Below, one piece after another: positions 40,703 to 48,255 of a stretch of DNA of 64,000 nucleotides; position 1 is the stretch's first letter; the number at the start of each line of letters is the position of its first letter. A model generated the notes under the pieces. It was not told the origin of the DNA, did not search any database, and worked only from the letters and a program-made list of their open reading frames with translations. The position numbers and the translations under genes were made by a program. Source of the stretch: Pseudoselenomonas ruminantium (GTDB lineage: Bacteria; Bacillota; Negativicutes; Selenomonadales; Selenomonadaceae); the NCBI GenBank assembly GCA_015058575.1, contig SVBZ01000017.1:1-64000 (forward strand), read 5' to 3'.

Positions 40703-41500
40703 ATGAGGAAAAAGATTTTTTCGCTGCTGCCGGTTCTCGTCCTGGCAATCCTGCTGCCGGCAGCTTTGGCGGCTGCCAGCAGTCTTACGGTGCCGCAGCA
40801 GACTGGAAGTCCGGTGCCAAGTGTGGTAGATCAGGCAGGGCTGCTTAATGACAAGCAGAAACAACAGCTTAGTGCACAGATCGGTCAGGTAGAGCGTAGC
40901 CACGGTGTCAGGATTGCGGTGGTGACGCTGCAAACTCTGCAGGGCAAGGAGCCAAGACAGACAGCTGATGCCATCCTTGATCGTGATTATGCGGATGGTG
41001 CGCATGGCAGTATGGTCTTGTTGCTGGCGATGGATACAAGGGATTGGTATGTGTCGACGGATAACTCGATGCGCAAGCGTATCACCGATGATGGTGGCTT
41101 TGCCTATCTTTCTGATGCGTTCCTGCCGTCTCTCAAGGACGGCGATTATTCTGGGGCTTTTCGCCAGTATGTGGCGACAGCCGATGCTATGCTGGATTAT
41201 TATGAAGAACAGGGCGAGCCATACGATCCGGCAAGTGAATTCAGTCTATTAGCATTTATCGTGGCTGTTGTTTTGGCGGGACTCGCGGCCATTGGTGTCT
41301 GGCAAATTCTGCTCTGCCAGCTTAATAACGTGACGCGCGCTGTCGCCGCAGATTCGTATCTGCAGCGCGATAGTGTTGCGCTTACTGAACAAAGCGACAC
41401 GTATCTTTATACCGATGTTACGCGTACGCCGAAAGCTAAAAGCAGCAGCGGCAGCAGCAGTTCAGGTGGAAGCCACGGTGGTGGCGGCGGCAAGTTCTAA
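40703..41500 (+). CDS. TPM-domain membrane protein (YdjH-like)
   Basis: A 265-residue exported protein: signal peptide or anchor at 1-27, then a TPM domain ('SVVDQAGLLNDKQKQQLSAQIGQVERSHGVRIAVVTLQ', 'GSMVLLLAMDTRDWYVST'), a membrane helix at about 180-205 ('SLLAFIVAVVLAGLAAIGVW'), and a low-complexity tail 'SSSGGSHGGGGGKF'. The family includes YgcG and Bacillus YdjH. Some TPM domains are reported as phosphatases, but this one's activity is unknown. RBS GAGGAGAAGCG. Last gene of the trio, followed by a terminator. Confidence 0.85.
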   Translation: MRKKIFSLLPVLVLAILLPAALAAASSLTVPQQTGSPVPSVVDQAGLLNDKQKQQLSAQIGQVERSHGVRIAVVTLQTLQGKEPRQTADAILDRDYADGAHGSMVLLLAMDTRDWYVSTDNSMRKRITDDGGFAYLSDAFLPSLKDGDYSGAFRQYVATADAMLDYYEEQGEPYDPASEFSLLAFIVAVVLAGLAAIGVWQILLCQLNNVTRAVAADSYLQRDSVALTEQSDTYLYTDVTRTPKAKSSSGSSSSGGSHGGGGGKF

Positions 41501-41505
41501 GACAG

Positions 41506-41546
41506 GAAAAGTCCTTCCCGGATGACAGGTGGGAAGGACTTTTTCC
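41506..41546. terminator. Bidirectional terminator between YdjH-like gene and trxA
   Basis: AAAAGTCCTTCCC-GGATGACAGGT-GGGAAGGACTTTTT between convergent genes; T tracts on both strands. Confidence 0.9.
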
Positions 41547-41552
41547 ATTGAA

Positions 41553-41861
41553 TCACTTGAGCAGTGATTCGATATTTTCTTTGGGGATAAGGCCAACCGA
41601 TTCGTTGACTTTCTGGCCGTCTTTGAAGACGATGAGCGTAGGGATGCTCATGACGCCGAACTGTGCGGCAAGTTCCTGCTGCTCATCGACATTGACTTTG
41701 CCGACTTTTACGTCACTATGAGCAGTGGCAACTTCGTCAATGAGCGGCGACAGCATGCGGCAGGGGCCGCACCATGGTGCCCAAAAATCGATAAGGACTG
41801 TGCCGTGGGCGTCGAGGACTTCGGCTTGGAAATTTTCATTGGTGATGGTAATTGCTTCCAT
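41553..41861 (-). CDS. trxA: Thioredoxin
   Basis: A 102-residue thiol-disulfide reductant with the active site 'WAPWCGPCRM' near residue 29 and the cis-proline loop 'GVMSIPTLIVFKDGQKV'. 'VLIDFWAPWCGPC' and 'KVNVDEQQELAAQFGV' are characteristic of true thioredoxins. The track start at 41918 adds an implausible extension; the ATG at 41861 follows CAGGAGGTATCTC. A minus-strand extended -10 (TGC-TATAAT, 41925-41917) lies inside a CCTGC/GCAGG inverted repeat. Monocistronic. Confidence 0.96.
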   Translation of the reverse strand: MEAITITNENFQAEVLDAHGTVLIDFWAPWCGPCRMLSPLIDEVATAHSDVKVGKVNVDEQQELAAQFGVMSIPTLIVFKDGQKVNESVGLIPKENIESLLK

Positions 41862-41912
41862 GAGATACCTCCTGAGTAAGTAATCGTGCAATTGGATAGC
41901 TCGTTTCGTTAC

Positions 41913-41927
41913 CTGCATTATAGCAGG
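41913..41927 (-). promoter_or_regulatory. trxA promoter, extended -10 in inverted repeat
   Basis: CCTGC-ATTATA-GCAGG on the plus strand gives TGC-TATAAT on the minus strand, about 55 bases upstream of the trxA start. No good -35 was found. Confidence 0.55.
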
Positions 41928-42027
41928 GCGAGAGAAAGCTTTTCCGTGACCGGCTCACACAGATGATGAGCCAGCATAAAAAATATACAGATTTTTGCCG
42001 GCTTCACATGCAGAAGGCGGGGCACTG

Positions 42028-42036
42028 TGCTATAAT
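42028..42036 (+). promoter_or_regulatory. uppP promoter (extended -10)
   Basis: TGC-TATAAT 49 bases upstream of the uppP start, with no convincing -35 at 17 bases. It belongs to a recurring promoter type in this window. Confidence 0.65.
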
Positions 42037-42084
42037 GGGACTTGTTTTTAAATCTGCATACGAATTTTAGGAGGAAATAGCACA

Positions 42085-42933
42085 GTGGATCTAAGTATCA
42101 TAGAATTATTGAAAACAATCATCCTTGGCATTGTTGAGGGCTTGACCGAGTGGCTGCCTGTATCGAGTACAGGTCATATGATTCTCGTGGATGAATTCAT
42201 CAAGCTGGATGTCAGCAAGGCATTCATGGATATGTTCCTGGTGGTTATCCAGCTCGGCGCTATCTTGGCCGTTGTAGTGCTGAATTTTGAAAAGCTCAAT
42301 CCTTGGTCGGCCTGGAAGTCGCGGCAGGAGAAACGTGAGACGATGCAGCTCTGGGGCAAGGTCATCGTAGCCTGCCTGCCTGCGGCTGTCATCGGTTTGG
42401 CGTTCAACAAATACATGGAAGAGCATTTCATGACGGCTCCGGTCGTTGCGGCAACACTTATTTTCTATGGTATCATGTTTATCCTGGTCGAGAATTATAA
42501 CAAGCGCCGCCGTCCGCGTGTCAATGAACTGCGCCGTCTCGACTACAAGACAGCTTTCATCATCGGCATGTTCCAGGTATTGTCACTGGTGCCGGGGACG
42601 AGCCGTTCCGGTGCGACAATCCTTGGTGGTATCCTGTTTGGGACCAGCCGTTATGTAGCTGCTGAGTTTACGTTCTTCCTGGCTATCCCTGTCATGTTTG
42701 GTGCCAGCCTGCTCAAGATGGTCAAGTTCGGTTTCCAATATACGGGGGCAGAAATCGTCATCCTGTTGGTCGGTATGGTGACGGCATTTATCGTTTCCAT
42801 CCTGTCCATCAAGTTCTTGCTGAGCTATATCAAGACGAATGATTTCAAAGCCTTCGGTTGGTACCGTATCGCTCTCGGTATCATCGTTATCGCGTACCTG
42901 CTTTTGGTGGGTGATCCGACGGCTGATAATTGA
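42085..42933 (+). CDS. uppP: Undecaprenyl-diphosphatase
   Basis: Recycles undecaprenyl pyrophosphate to the monophosphate carrier used for peptidoglycan and surface polysaccharide; loss raises bacitracin sensitivity. 282 residues with about eight helices. Both BacA signatures are present: '[20 protein letters not shown]' (about 16-35) and '[16 protein letters not shown]' (about 165-182). The GTG start follows TAGGAGGAAATAGCACA. Monocistronic with its own promoter and terminator. Confidence 0.97.
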   Translation: MDLSIIELLKTIILGIVEGLTEWLPVSSTGHMILVDEFIKLDVSKAFMDMFLVVIQLGAILAVVVLNFEKLNPWSAWKSRQEKRETMQLWGKVIVACLPAAVIGLAFNKYMEEHFMTAPVVAATLIFYGIMFILVENYNKRRRPRVNELRRLDYKTAFIIGMFQVLSLVPGTSRSGATILGGILFGTSRYVAAEFTFFLAIPVMFGASLLKMVKFGFQYTGAEIVILLVGMVTAFIVSILSIKFLLSYIKTNDFKAFGWYRIALGIIVIAYLLLVGDPTADN

Positions 42934-42941
42934 TGGTTATA

Positions 42942-42972
42942 GGCAGCCTTCCTGCGGGGGGCTGTTTTTTTT
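42942..42972 (+). terminator. uppP terminator
   Basis: GCAGCC-TTCCTGCGGG-GGCTGT followed by TTTTTTT, just after the stop codon. Confidence 0.8.
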
Positions 42973-43067
42973 ATGGCTTGCCGTTACTGGCTGACTTTAC
43001 GATAACGGGATATGGATATCAAAATGGGCGGCGTGATATCTACCGCTTTGGTGGAACGGCAGGAGAA

Positions 43068-43107
43068 AGTTTTGTTAGTGGCAAAACTGGAACAATGGCG
43101 TTATAAT
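43068..43107 (+). promoter_or_regulatory. pth promoter with overlapping palindrome
   Basis: A -10 TATAAT lies at 43102-43107; the -35 area (TGGCAA, 43079-43084) is covered by the inverted repeat AGTTTTG-TTAGTGG-CAAAACT (43068-43088). The repeat is placed like an operator. Confidence 0.55.
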
Positions 43108-43141
43108 GGGAGTTACAGTTTTGATGGGAGTGAAAACCAGA

Positions 43142-43768
43142 ATGAAGATAATTGCAGGCCTGGGAAATCCGGGCAGTGAATATGCCAAGACGAAGCATAA
43201 TGTAGGTTTTATGCTCGTCGATGCATTGGCTGATAAGCTGGGGGTGACGGAGTGGAAGGATAAATTCGATGCCAGGATCGGTGAAGCCCGTATCGGTACG
43301 GAGAAAATCCTGTTGGTCAAGCCACAGACTTATATGAATGAGAGTGGCCAGGCCGTTGGCCCGCTGATGAATTTTTATAAAACAGCGATAGAAGATCTTA
43401 TTGTTGTCCACGATGATATGGATATTCCTGCCGGAACGATCCGCATCCGCAAGAAGGGCAGCGCAGGCGGCCACAACGGCATCAAGTCGGTTTTGGCACA
43501 TGTGGGCGATGAGCATTTTGCCCGCGTGCGCATCGGCATTGGCCGTCCGCTTCCAGGCTGGACAGTAGTCAATCATGTGTTGGCGCCATTTACGGCTGAA
43601 GATGAGCCGAAAATCCGCGCGGCCATCGACTATCTGCTGCCAGCGGTGGAATGCATTGTGACGGAAGATGTCGATATGGCTATGAACAAGTATAACCCGA
43701 AGAAACAGAAGAAAAAGAAGGCGGCACCAGCCAGCAATCCACAGGAAGGAGAAGCAGTCAATGCATGA
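43142..43768 (+). CDS. pth: Peptidyl-tRNA hydrolase
   Basis: Releases tRNA from peptidyl-tRNAs that drop off the ribosome. Signatures: 'MKIIAGLGNPGSEYAKTKHNVGFM' (catalytic His in 'KHNVGF'), 'KPQTYMNESGQAV', 'VVHDDMDIPAGTIRIRKKGSAGGHNGIKSV'. 208 residues, ending in a lysine-rich tail ('PKKQKKKKAAP') longer than in E. coli Pth. Start at 43142; an in-frame ATG at 43124 is also possible. It overlaps the radical-SAM gene by eight bases, so these are coupled. Confidence 0.96.
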   Translation: MKIIAGLGNPGSEYAKTKHNVGFMLVDALADKLGVTEWKDKFDARIGEARIGTEKILLVKPQTYMNESGQAVGPLMNFYKTAIEDLIVVHDDMDIPAGTIRIRKKGSAGGHNGIKSVLAHVGDEHFARVRIGIGRPLPGWTVVNHVLAPFTAEDEPKIRAAIDYLLPAVECIVTEDVDMAMNKYNPKKQKKKKAAPASNPQEGEAVNA

Positions 43769-45002
43769 GATGATTACGGCAGTATATGCCGATGAAGAGG
43801 GCAATATCCTCGATGCGCCGGGCATGCAGGGGATGGGACGTACAGGTCGGGAGAATGTCCTGTTAAAGCCAGAGGATTTGATTCCGCTGCCGGAAAGTGC
43901 CGATCTCATGCTACTGCCCGATCATCTGGCAGTAGGCTGTGCAGAGGATGGCGAGGTCATGCCGATAAGTGGCCTGGCGGTAGCGGCCATCCTGCCAGCT
44001 GGGTACACGCGCCTATATATGCCGGCCTATGAGCGGGCCGAAGAAGCCGAGCGTCTGCCGCTTTATGGCTATACGGCGGTCGTTGTCTATAAGGATGAGC
44101 TTTATTGTGCGGCAGTCTATACCGATGAAAATCATAAATGGGACCCGGTTCACTATAATACGCAGGATTTGAAGAAGCTGGTCAAGCGTACGAAGAAGGA
44201 TTTGCCGGGCAATCGCATCGTGGAACAGGTTGCTGGTTGCAGCTTGAATTGGCATTGCTGCACGGCACAGAATTTATTTTACCGCCGTTGGGAGTGTGGC
44301 ATCCCCACATCACCAGTCTGCAATGCCAACTGCTTTGGCTGTATCTCCCTGCAGCCAGCGGAGTGCTGCCCCTCGCCGCAGGAGCGCATCAAATTCCGTC
44401 CGACGCCGGAGGAAATTGCAGAGGTAGGAATCTACCATCTTTCCGTAGCTCCCGATGGCATCATCAGTTTTGGCCAGGGATGTGAGGGAGAGCCATCGCT
44501 GGCAGCAGACAATATCGCTGCAGGCATCAAGCTCATCCGTGCGAAGACTGCCAAGGGACAGATCAATATGAACTCCAATGTCGGCTGGACGGAAGGCGTG
44601 AAGAAGATTGTCGATGCGGGGCTCGACTCGCTGCGCGTATCGATTATCAGTGCGCGTGATGAGGGGTATGATGCTTATTATCGTGCCAGCTACCATCTTG
44701 GAAATGTCAAGGAATCGATTCGTTATGCACTCGATCATGACGTCTATGTTTCCTTGAATCTGCTGTATTTCCCAGGTTTCAATGACCGTGAGGAAGAGCT
44801 GGCCGCCTGGCAGGAATTCTTCCGTGAGTTGCCAGTACACATGATTCAGGTGCGCAATCTGAACATCGATCCGGATGCGTTCCTTGATATCATGCCGGAG
44901 CCGCTGGGCAAAGCTGTCGGAACATGTAAGTTTATCGAGACGCTGCATCAGGAGTTCCCGCAGCTCGTCATTGGTAGTTTTAGTCATTATGTGGAGGAAT
45001 GA
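43761..45002 (+). CDS. Radical-SAM protein of unknown function
   Basis: A 413-residue protein. Residues 1-170 form an N-terminal domain I do not recognise. The radical-SAM core begins with a cysteine-dense stretch 'GCSLNWHCCTAQNLF', 'WECG' and then the cluster motif 'CNANCFGC' (C-x3-C-x2-C), followed by 'ECCPS'. Later 'GCEGEPSLAADNIAAGIKLIR' is the SAM-binding GxGEP-like loop, and 'DAGLDSLRVSI' continues the barrel. The extra cysteines before and after the core motif could bind another Fe-S cluster. It overlaps pth upstream and nagA downstream. Substrate unknown; no modification pathway gene is adjacent. Confidence 0.85.
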   Translation: MHEMITAVYADEEGNILDAPGMQGMGRTGRENVLLKPEDLIPLPESADLMLLPDHLAVGCAEDGEVMPISGLAVAAILPAGYTRLYMPAYERAEEAERLPLYGYTAVVVYKDELYCAAVYTDENHKWDPVHYNTQDLKKLVKRTKKDLPGNRIVEQVAGCSLNWHCCTAQNLFYRRWECGIPTSPVCNANCFGCISLQPAECCPSPQERIKFRPTPEEIAEVGIYHLSVAPDGIISFGQGCEGEPSLAADNIAAGIKLIRAKTAKGQINMNSNVGWTEGVKKIVDAGLDSLRVSIISARDEGYDAYYRASYHLGNVKESIRYALDHDVYVSLNLLYFPGFNDREEELAAWQEFFRELPVHMIQVRNLNIDPDAFLDIMPEPLGKAVGTCKFIETLHQEFPQLVIGSFSHYVEE

Positions 45003-45004
45003 AG

Positions 45005-46159
45005 ATGCTGGCAATAACAAATGGCAGATGTATCCTGCCGGATGAAGCGGGAAATTTTACGATTCAGACGGGTAAAGCAATTCTCTGCGAGGGAGATAAA
45101 ATCAAAGCAATCGTTTCGGCGGACGATGCTCTGTTGCAGTCTGTGAACGAGACGATTGATGCGGAAGGCAATTATGTTTCGCCGGGGTTCTTGAATGTCC
45201 ATATTCATGGCTGCGATGGTATGGATACTATGGATGATGCAGCAGAGGCTTTGCCGCGTATGAGCCGCTTGCAGGCGAAAACTGGTGTGACAGGTTTTTT
45301 ACCTACGACTATGACCTGCGCCTGGGATGAGGTTGCTCGGGCGTTTTCGCATATCCGCCATTACCAGCAGCATCAGCCGGAGGGCGCGCGCATTCTTGGC
45401 GCTCATATGGAGGGGCCGTTCATCAGTCCGGCTAAGAAAGGTGCTCAGGCAGAGTGTAATATACGGCCTGCGGATTTCGAGCTGGTTGAGCCTTGGCAGG
45501 ATGTTGTCCGCATCATCACGTTGGCGCCGGAAGAGCTGGCTGATTATCGCTTTGTCGAGCTTTGTGAGGAAGCTGGCATTACGGTATCGGTTGGGCATAC
45601 GGCGGCAGATTATGATATGGTGATGGATGCCATCAACAATCATGGCGTTCATCATATCACGCATCTTTATAATGCCATGACACCGTTTCATCATCGCAAT
45701 CCAGGCGTGGTCGGGGCTGCGCTCGATTCAGCAGCGAATTGTGAGATTATTGCCGATAATATTCACTCCCACCCAGCAGCGCAGCGCTTGCTGTACCGGG
45801 CAAAGGGCGGCAGGAACATCATCCTGATCACGGATTCTTTGCGGGCCTGTGGCATTGGCGATGGTCCGTCAGAACTCGGCGGCCAGGCAGTATTTGTCAA
45901 AGGCGAGCTGGCGACGCTGGCTGATGGAACGATTGCGGGCAGTGTGGCGACGATGAACCGCTGCGTGGCGCATTTCCAGGAGAATACAGGTGCGCCGCTG
46001 CCTTTAGTCATCGAAATGGTGACGAAGACACCGGCACAGGAGCTGGGGCTTTATGATGAACTCGGTTCGCTGACGGCTGGCAAGCGGGCTGATATCGTAA
46101 TCTTTGATGAGGCAATCGCTATCCAGCATACTATCATTGGTGGCAAGTTATTTGTTTAA
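45005..46159 (+). CDS. nagA: N-acetylglucosamine-6-phosphate deacetylase
   Basis: Removes acetate from GlcNAc-6-P during amino-sugar or cell-wall recycling. Amidohydrolase motifs in order: 'NVHIHGCDGMDTM', 'HMEGPFISPAKKGAQ', 'VSVGHTAADYD', 'HITHLYNAMTPFHHRNPGVVG', 'LITDSLRACG' and 'TKTPAQELGL'. 384 residues. The track ATG at 44999 is only one base from GTGGAGG; the in-frame ATG at 45005 is correctly spaced. nagB is not adjacent. Followed by a terminator. Confidence 0.95.
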   Translation: MLAITNGRCILPDEAGNFTIQTGKAILCEGDKIKAIVSADDALLQSVNETIDAEGNYVSPGFLNVHIHGCDGMDTMDDAAEALPRMSRLQAKTGVTGFLPTTMTCAWDEVARAFSHIRHYQQHQPEGARILGAHMEGPFISPAKKGAQAECNIRPADFELVEPWQDVVRIITLAPEELADYRFVELCEEAGITVSVGHTAADYDMVMDAINNHGVHHITHLYNAMTPFHHRNPGVVGAALDSAANCEIIADNIHSHPAAQRLLYRAKGGRNIILITDSLRACGIGDGPSELGGQAVFVKGELATLADGTIAGSVATMNRCVAHFQENTGAPLPLVIEMVTKTPAQELGLYDELGSLTAGKRADIVIFDEAIAIQHTIIGGKLFV

Positions 46160-46172
46160 AGCAACTTAGCAA

Positions 46173-46207
46173 AAAGAACTGTCGAGCAGTCGGCGGTTCT
46201 TTTTTTG
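46173..46207 (+). terminator. nagA terminator
   Basis: AAGAACTGTCGA-GCAG-TCGGCGGTTCTT followed by TTTTT, about 15 bases after the nagA stop. Confidence 0.85.
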
Positions 46208-46236
46208 TGCTAAAATGTGCGCAAACTGACAAAGGT

Positions 46237-46250
46237 TTGATTTTTATCAC
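46237..46250. promoter_or_regulatory. FNR-like box upstream of the nap operon
   Basis: TTGAT-TTTT-ATCAC matches the FNR consensus TTGAT-N4-ATCAA at nine of ten positions. A -10 TATAAT at 46302-46307 puts the box about 70 bases before the likely start, a spacing used by class I activators. A separate inverted repeat GTGTGA-N11-TCACAC lies at 46264-46286. Confidence 0.6.
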
Positions 46251-46374
46251 AAAATTTTCAGACGTGTGACTGCGGCAACATCACACAATGATAATAACCG
46301 CTATAATTATGGTAATAATTGCGGCCATTTGCGTTGCAATAAGAAGAATAGGGAATGTTTGGGGAAGGATGACT

Positions 46375-46932
46375 ATGGAGAGACGCATGTTTATCAAAAT
46401 GGCAGCTGGTGCGGGGCTGCTGGGCTTGGTCTTTGGCGTCAGCAAAGGCAGGGCATCGCCAAGGCTGAGACCGCCAGGGGCAGAACATGAGGAGGCATTC
46501 CTGGCAAAATGTGCCCGGTGTGGCAAATGTGCGGAGGTATGTCCGCTGAGCTGCATTCAGATTGCACATGCAGAAGATGGTATCCTGTCTGTTGGTACAC
46601 CATATATGACGCCGCTGGAACACCCTTGCGATCTCTGTATGAAATGCACGGAAGTTTGCAGTACAGGCGCATTGAAGAAGGTGCCCAAGGAAGAGGTGCG
46701 CATGGGCATCGCGGTTATCGACAAGGATCTTTGCATTGCCCGCCGCGATGATGACTGCCAGACCTGCTACCGTACTTGTCCGCAATATGGCAAGGCAATC
46801 AAGCTTGAGAAGTTCAAATATCCAGTCATCGATCCGGATTATTGTACCGGGTGCGGCATGTGTGAGCATGTCTGTCTGGGCAATCCCAAGGCAGTGCATG
46901 TGAAGGTGCGGGAACAGGAGGCGAAGCTATGA
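46375..46932 (+). CDS. napG: NapG-type ferredoxin, Tat-exported
   Basis: An electron-transfer subunit with four [4Fe-4S] sites that works with NapH to pass electrons from quinol towards NapA. The twin-arginine signal 'MERRMFIKMAAGAGLLGLV' is at the start; cluster motifs follow: 'CARCGKCAEVCP', 'CDLCMKCTEVC', 'CIARRDDDCQTCYRTCP' and 'CTGCGMCEHVC'. 185 residues. The ORF track starts at 46288, but the ATG at 46375 follows GGAAGG and places the Tat motif correctly. It overlaps napH by four bases (ATGA). Confidence 0.9.
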   Translation: MERRMFIKMAAGAGLLGLVFGVSKGRASPRLRPPGAEHEEAFLAKCARCGKCAEVCPLSCIQIAHAEDGILSVGTPYMTPLEHPCDLCMKCTEVCSTGALKKVPKEEVRMGIAVIDKDLCIARRDDDCQTCYRTCPQYGKAIKLEKFKYPVIDPDYCTGCGMCEHVCLGNPKAVHVKVREQEAKL

Positions 46933-47699
46933 AATATAAGCGTAAGTATATTCGCCGACTGATACAGCTGGCTGCTATCGGCTGGCTGCTTCCACCGGTA
47001 TACTTCCTGGGAACGGTTTGGATTGGGACGTATATTTCGGCCGATTTCCTGGGCGTTGGTTTGACCGATCCGCTTTCGGCACTGGAAATCACTTTGGCGG
47101 GCAGGGCTTTTTGGCCAGCTCTGTGGCTGTCGGCGCTGCCGCTGGTTTTGCTGGCACTGATCCTGGGACGTGTGTTTTGCAGCTATATATGTCCACTGAA
47201 TTTTCTGCTGGAGCTTCTGCCGCGCAGGCAGGACAGGCAGCTGACGCTGAGAATCCTGCCCGTTGGGATATTGATACTGGTGCTGTTGTTATCGCTGCTA
47301 GTGGCAGTTCCTGTAAACAATACGCTGTCGCCGGTTTTTGCTTTGATGCGTGTGTTGTTGTTTGGCTGGGGCTTGGAGCTGCTGCTGGTGGCAGCAGCGG
47401 TAGTGAGTGCGCTGCTTTGGGGACAGAAGATATGGTGCCGTGCGATTTGTCCGCTTGGTGCAGTGTACGGCTTGCTGGGCGTCAAGCGCCGTTTGTTCCT
47501 GCAGGTTGATGCAGATAAATGTGTCCGCTGCGGCAAATGCCGGGCTGTCTGTTCCATGGGGACATATCCTGGTGGCAGCCATTGGAAAGAAGCGTATCTG
47601 TGTACGAACTGTGGGGATTGTCTGGATGCTTGTGAGAAGAAAGCTATCAAATTTATTTGGAGTGGAAAGGGAAAAGACACTCTAGGGGAGGGAAAGTGA
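46929..47699 (+). CDS. napH: NapH-type polyferredoxin, membrane quinol dehydrogenase
   Basis: A 256-residue inner-membrane protein with about four helices, the conserved 'CSYICPLNFL' and 'CRAICPLGAVYGLLG' loops, and two C-terminal [4Fe-4S] motifs 'CVRCGKCRAVC' and 'CTNCGDCLDAC'. This is the NapH/NosR-like layout. It is expected to oxidise menaquinol and feed NapG or the cytochrome. Start ATG overlaps the napG stop; the multihaem gene follows two bases after its stop. Confidence 0.9.
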   Translation: MKYKRKYIRRLIQLAAIGWLLPPVYFLGTVWIGTYISADFLGVGLTDPLSALEITLAGRAFWPALWLSALPLVLLALILGRVFCSYICPLNFLLELLPRRQDRQLTLRILPVGILILVLLLSLLVAVPVNNTLSPVFALMRVLLFGWGLELLLVAAAVVSALLWGQKIWCRAICPLGAVYGLLGVKRRLFLQVDADKCVRCGKCRAVCSMGTYPGGSHWKEAYLCTNCGDCLDACEKKAIKFIWSGKGKDTLGEGK

Positions 47700-47700
47700 C

Positions 47701-48246
47701 ATGAAATTATCAGAATTGCCAGATAAGAAATTCAAACTTAAACACATCGCTATTGCCGGCTTGGCTTGTATTGTCCTGCTCGGTGCGTCAACGGCTATGA
47801 TTGAGGCAACGAATACGACTGCGTTTTGTTCAACGACTTGCCATGAGATGGAACCGATGGCGAAGAGTTATGACCATTCTGTCCATGCAAAGGCTGGTGT
47901 TGGCTGTGCTGACTGCCATGAGAAGCCGGGAATTCAGGGGACGATTGCCTCGAAGTGGCAGGGAACGCAGGAACTGTTCCTGCATGTGACCGGCCAGGTG
48001 CCGGATCCAATCAAGATGACCGACGCGCATAAGAAGGTCAACTGCTATATTTGCCATCAGGATAAAATCATGAACAGCGAAGTGGCAGCAAAACATAAAG
48101 ATCCGCATACGGCTAAACACTTTGAGAACGGCATGAACTGCCTGACCTGCCATACAGGCGTAGTTCATGATGACAAGGTCAATATGGATGTGCTGGGGCG
48201 TGAGCGCTGCTACACCTGTCATCTCGATAACATGGGGAAGCTGTAA
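47701..48246 (+). CDS. NapC/NirT-type multihaem cytochrome c
   Basis: A 181-residue membrane-anchored cytochrome: one N-terminal helix ('IAIAGLACIVLLGASTAMIE') and five haem motifs: 'CSTTCH', 'CADCH', 'CYICH', 'CLTCH' and 'CYTCH'. The first is C-x3-C-H, not the usual C-x2-C-H, and is followed by 'EM', as in the CHxM site of NrfH/NapC where Met ligates the haem. NapC and NrfH carry four haems; the fifth here may replace the absent NapB. Role: quinol oxidation and/or electron delivery to NapA. RBS GGGAGGGAAAG. Confidence 0.87.
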   Translation: MKLSELPDKKFKLKHIAIAGLACIVLLGASTAMIEATNTTAFCSTTCHEMEPMAKSYDHSVHAKAGVGCADCHEKPGIQGTIASKWQGTQELFLHVTGQVPDPIKMTDAHKKVNCYICHQDKIMNSEVAAKHKDPHTAKHFENGMNCLTCHTGVVHDDKVNMDVLGRERCYTCHLDNMGKL

Positions 48247-48255
48247 GGAGGCATA

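Noticed and set aside
46264-46286. GTGTGA...TCACAC as a CRP site
   Set aside because: CRP needs six bases between TGTGA and TCACA; the spacing here is 13, so it is kept only as an unexplained inverted repeat.
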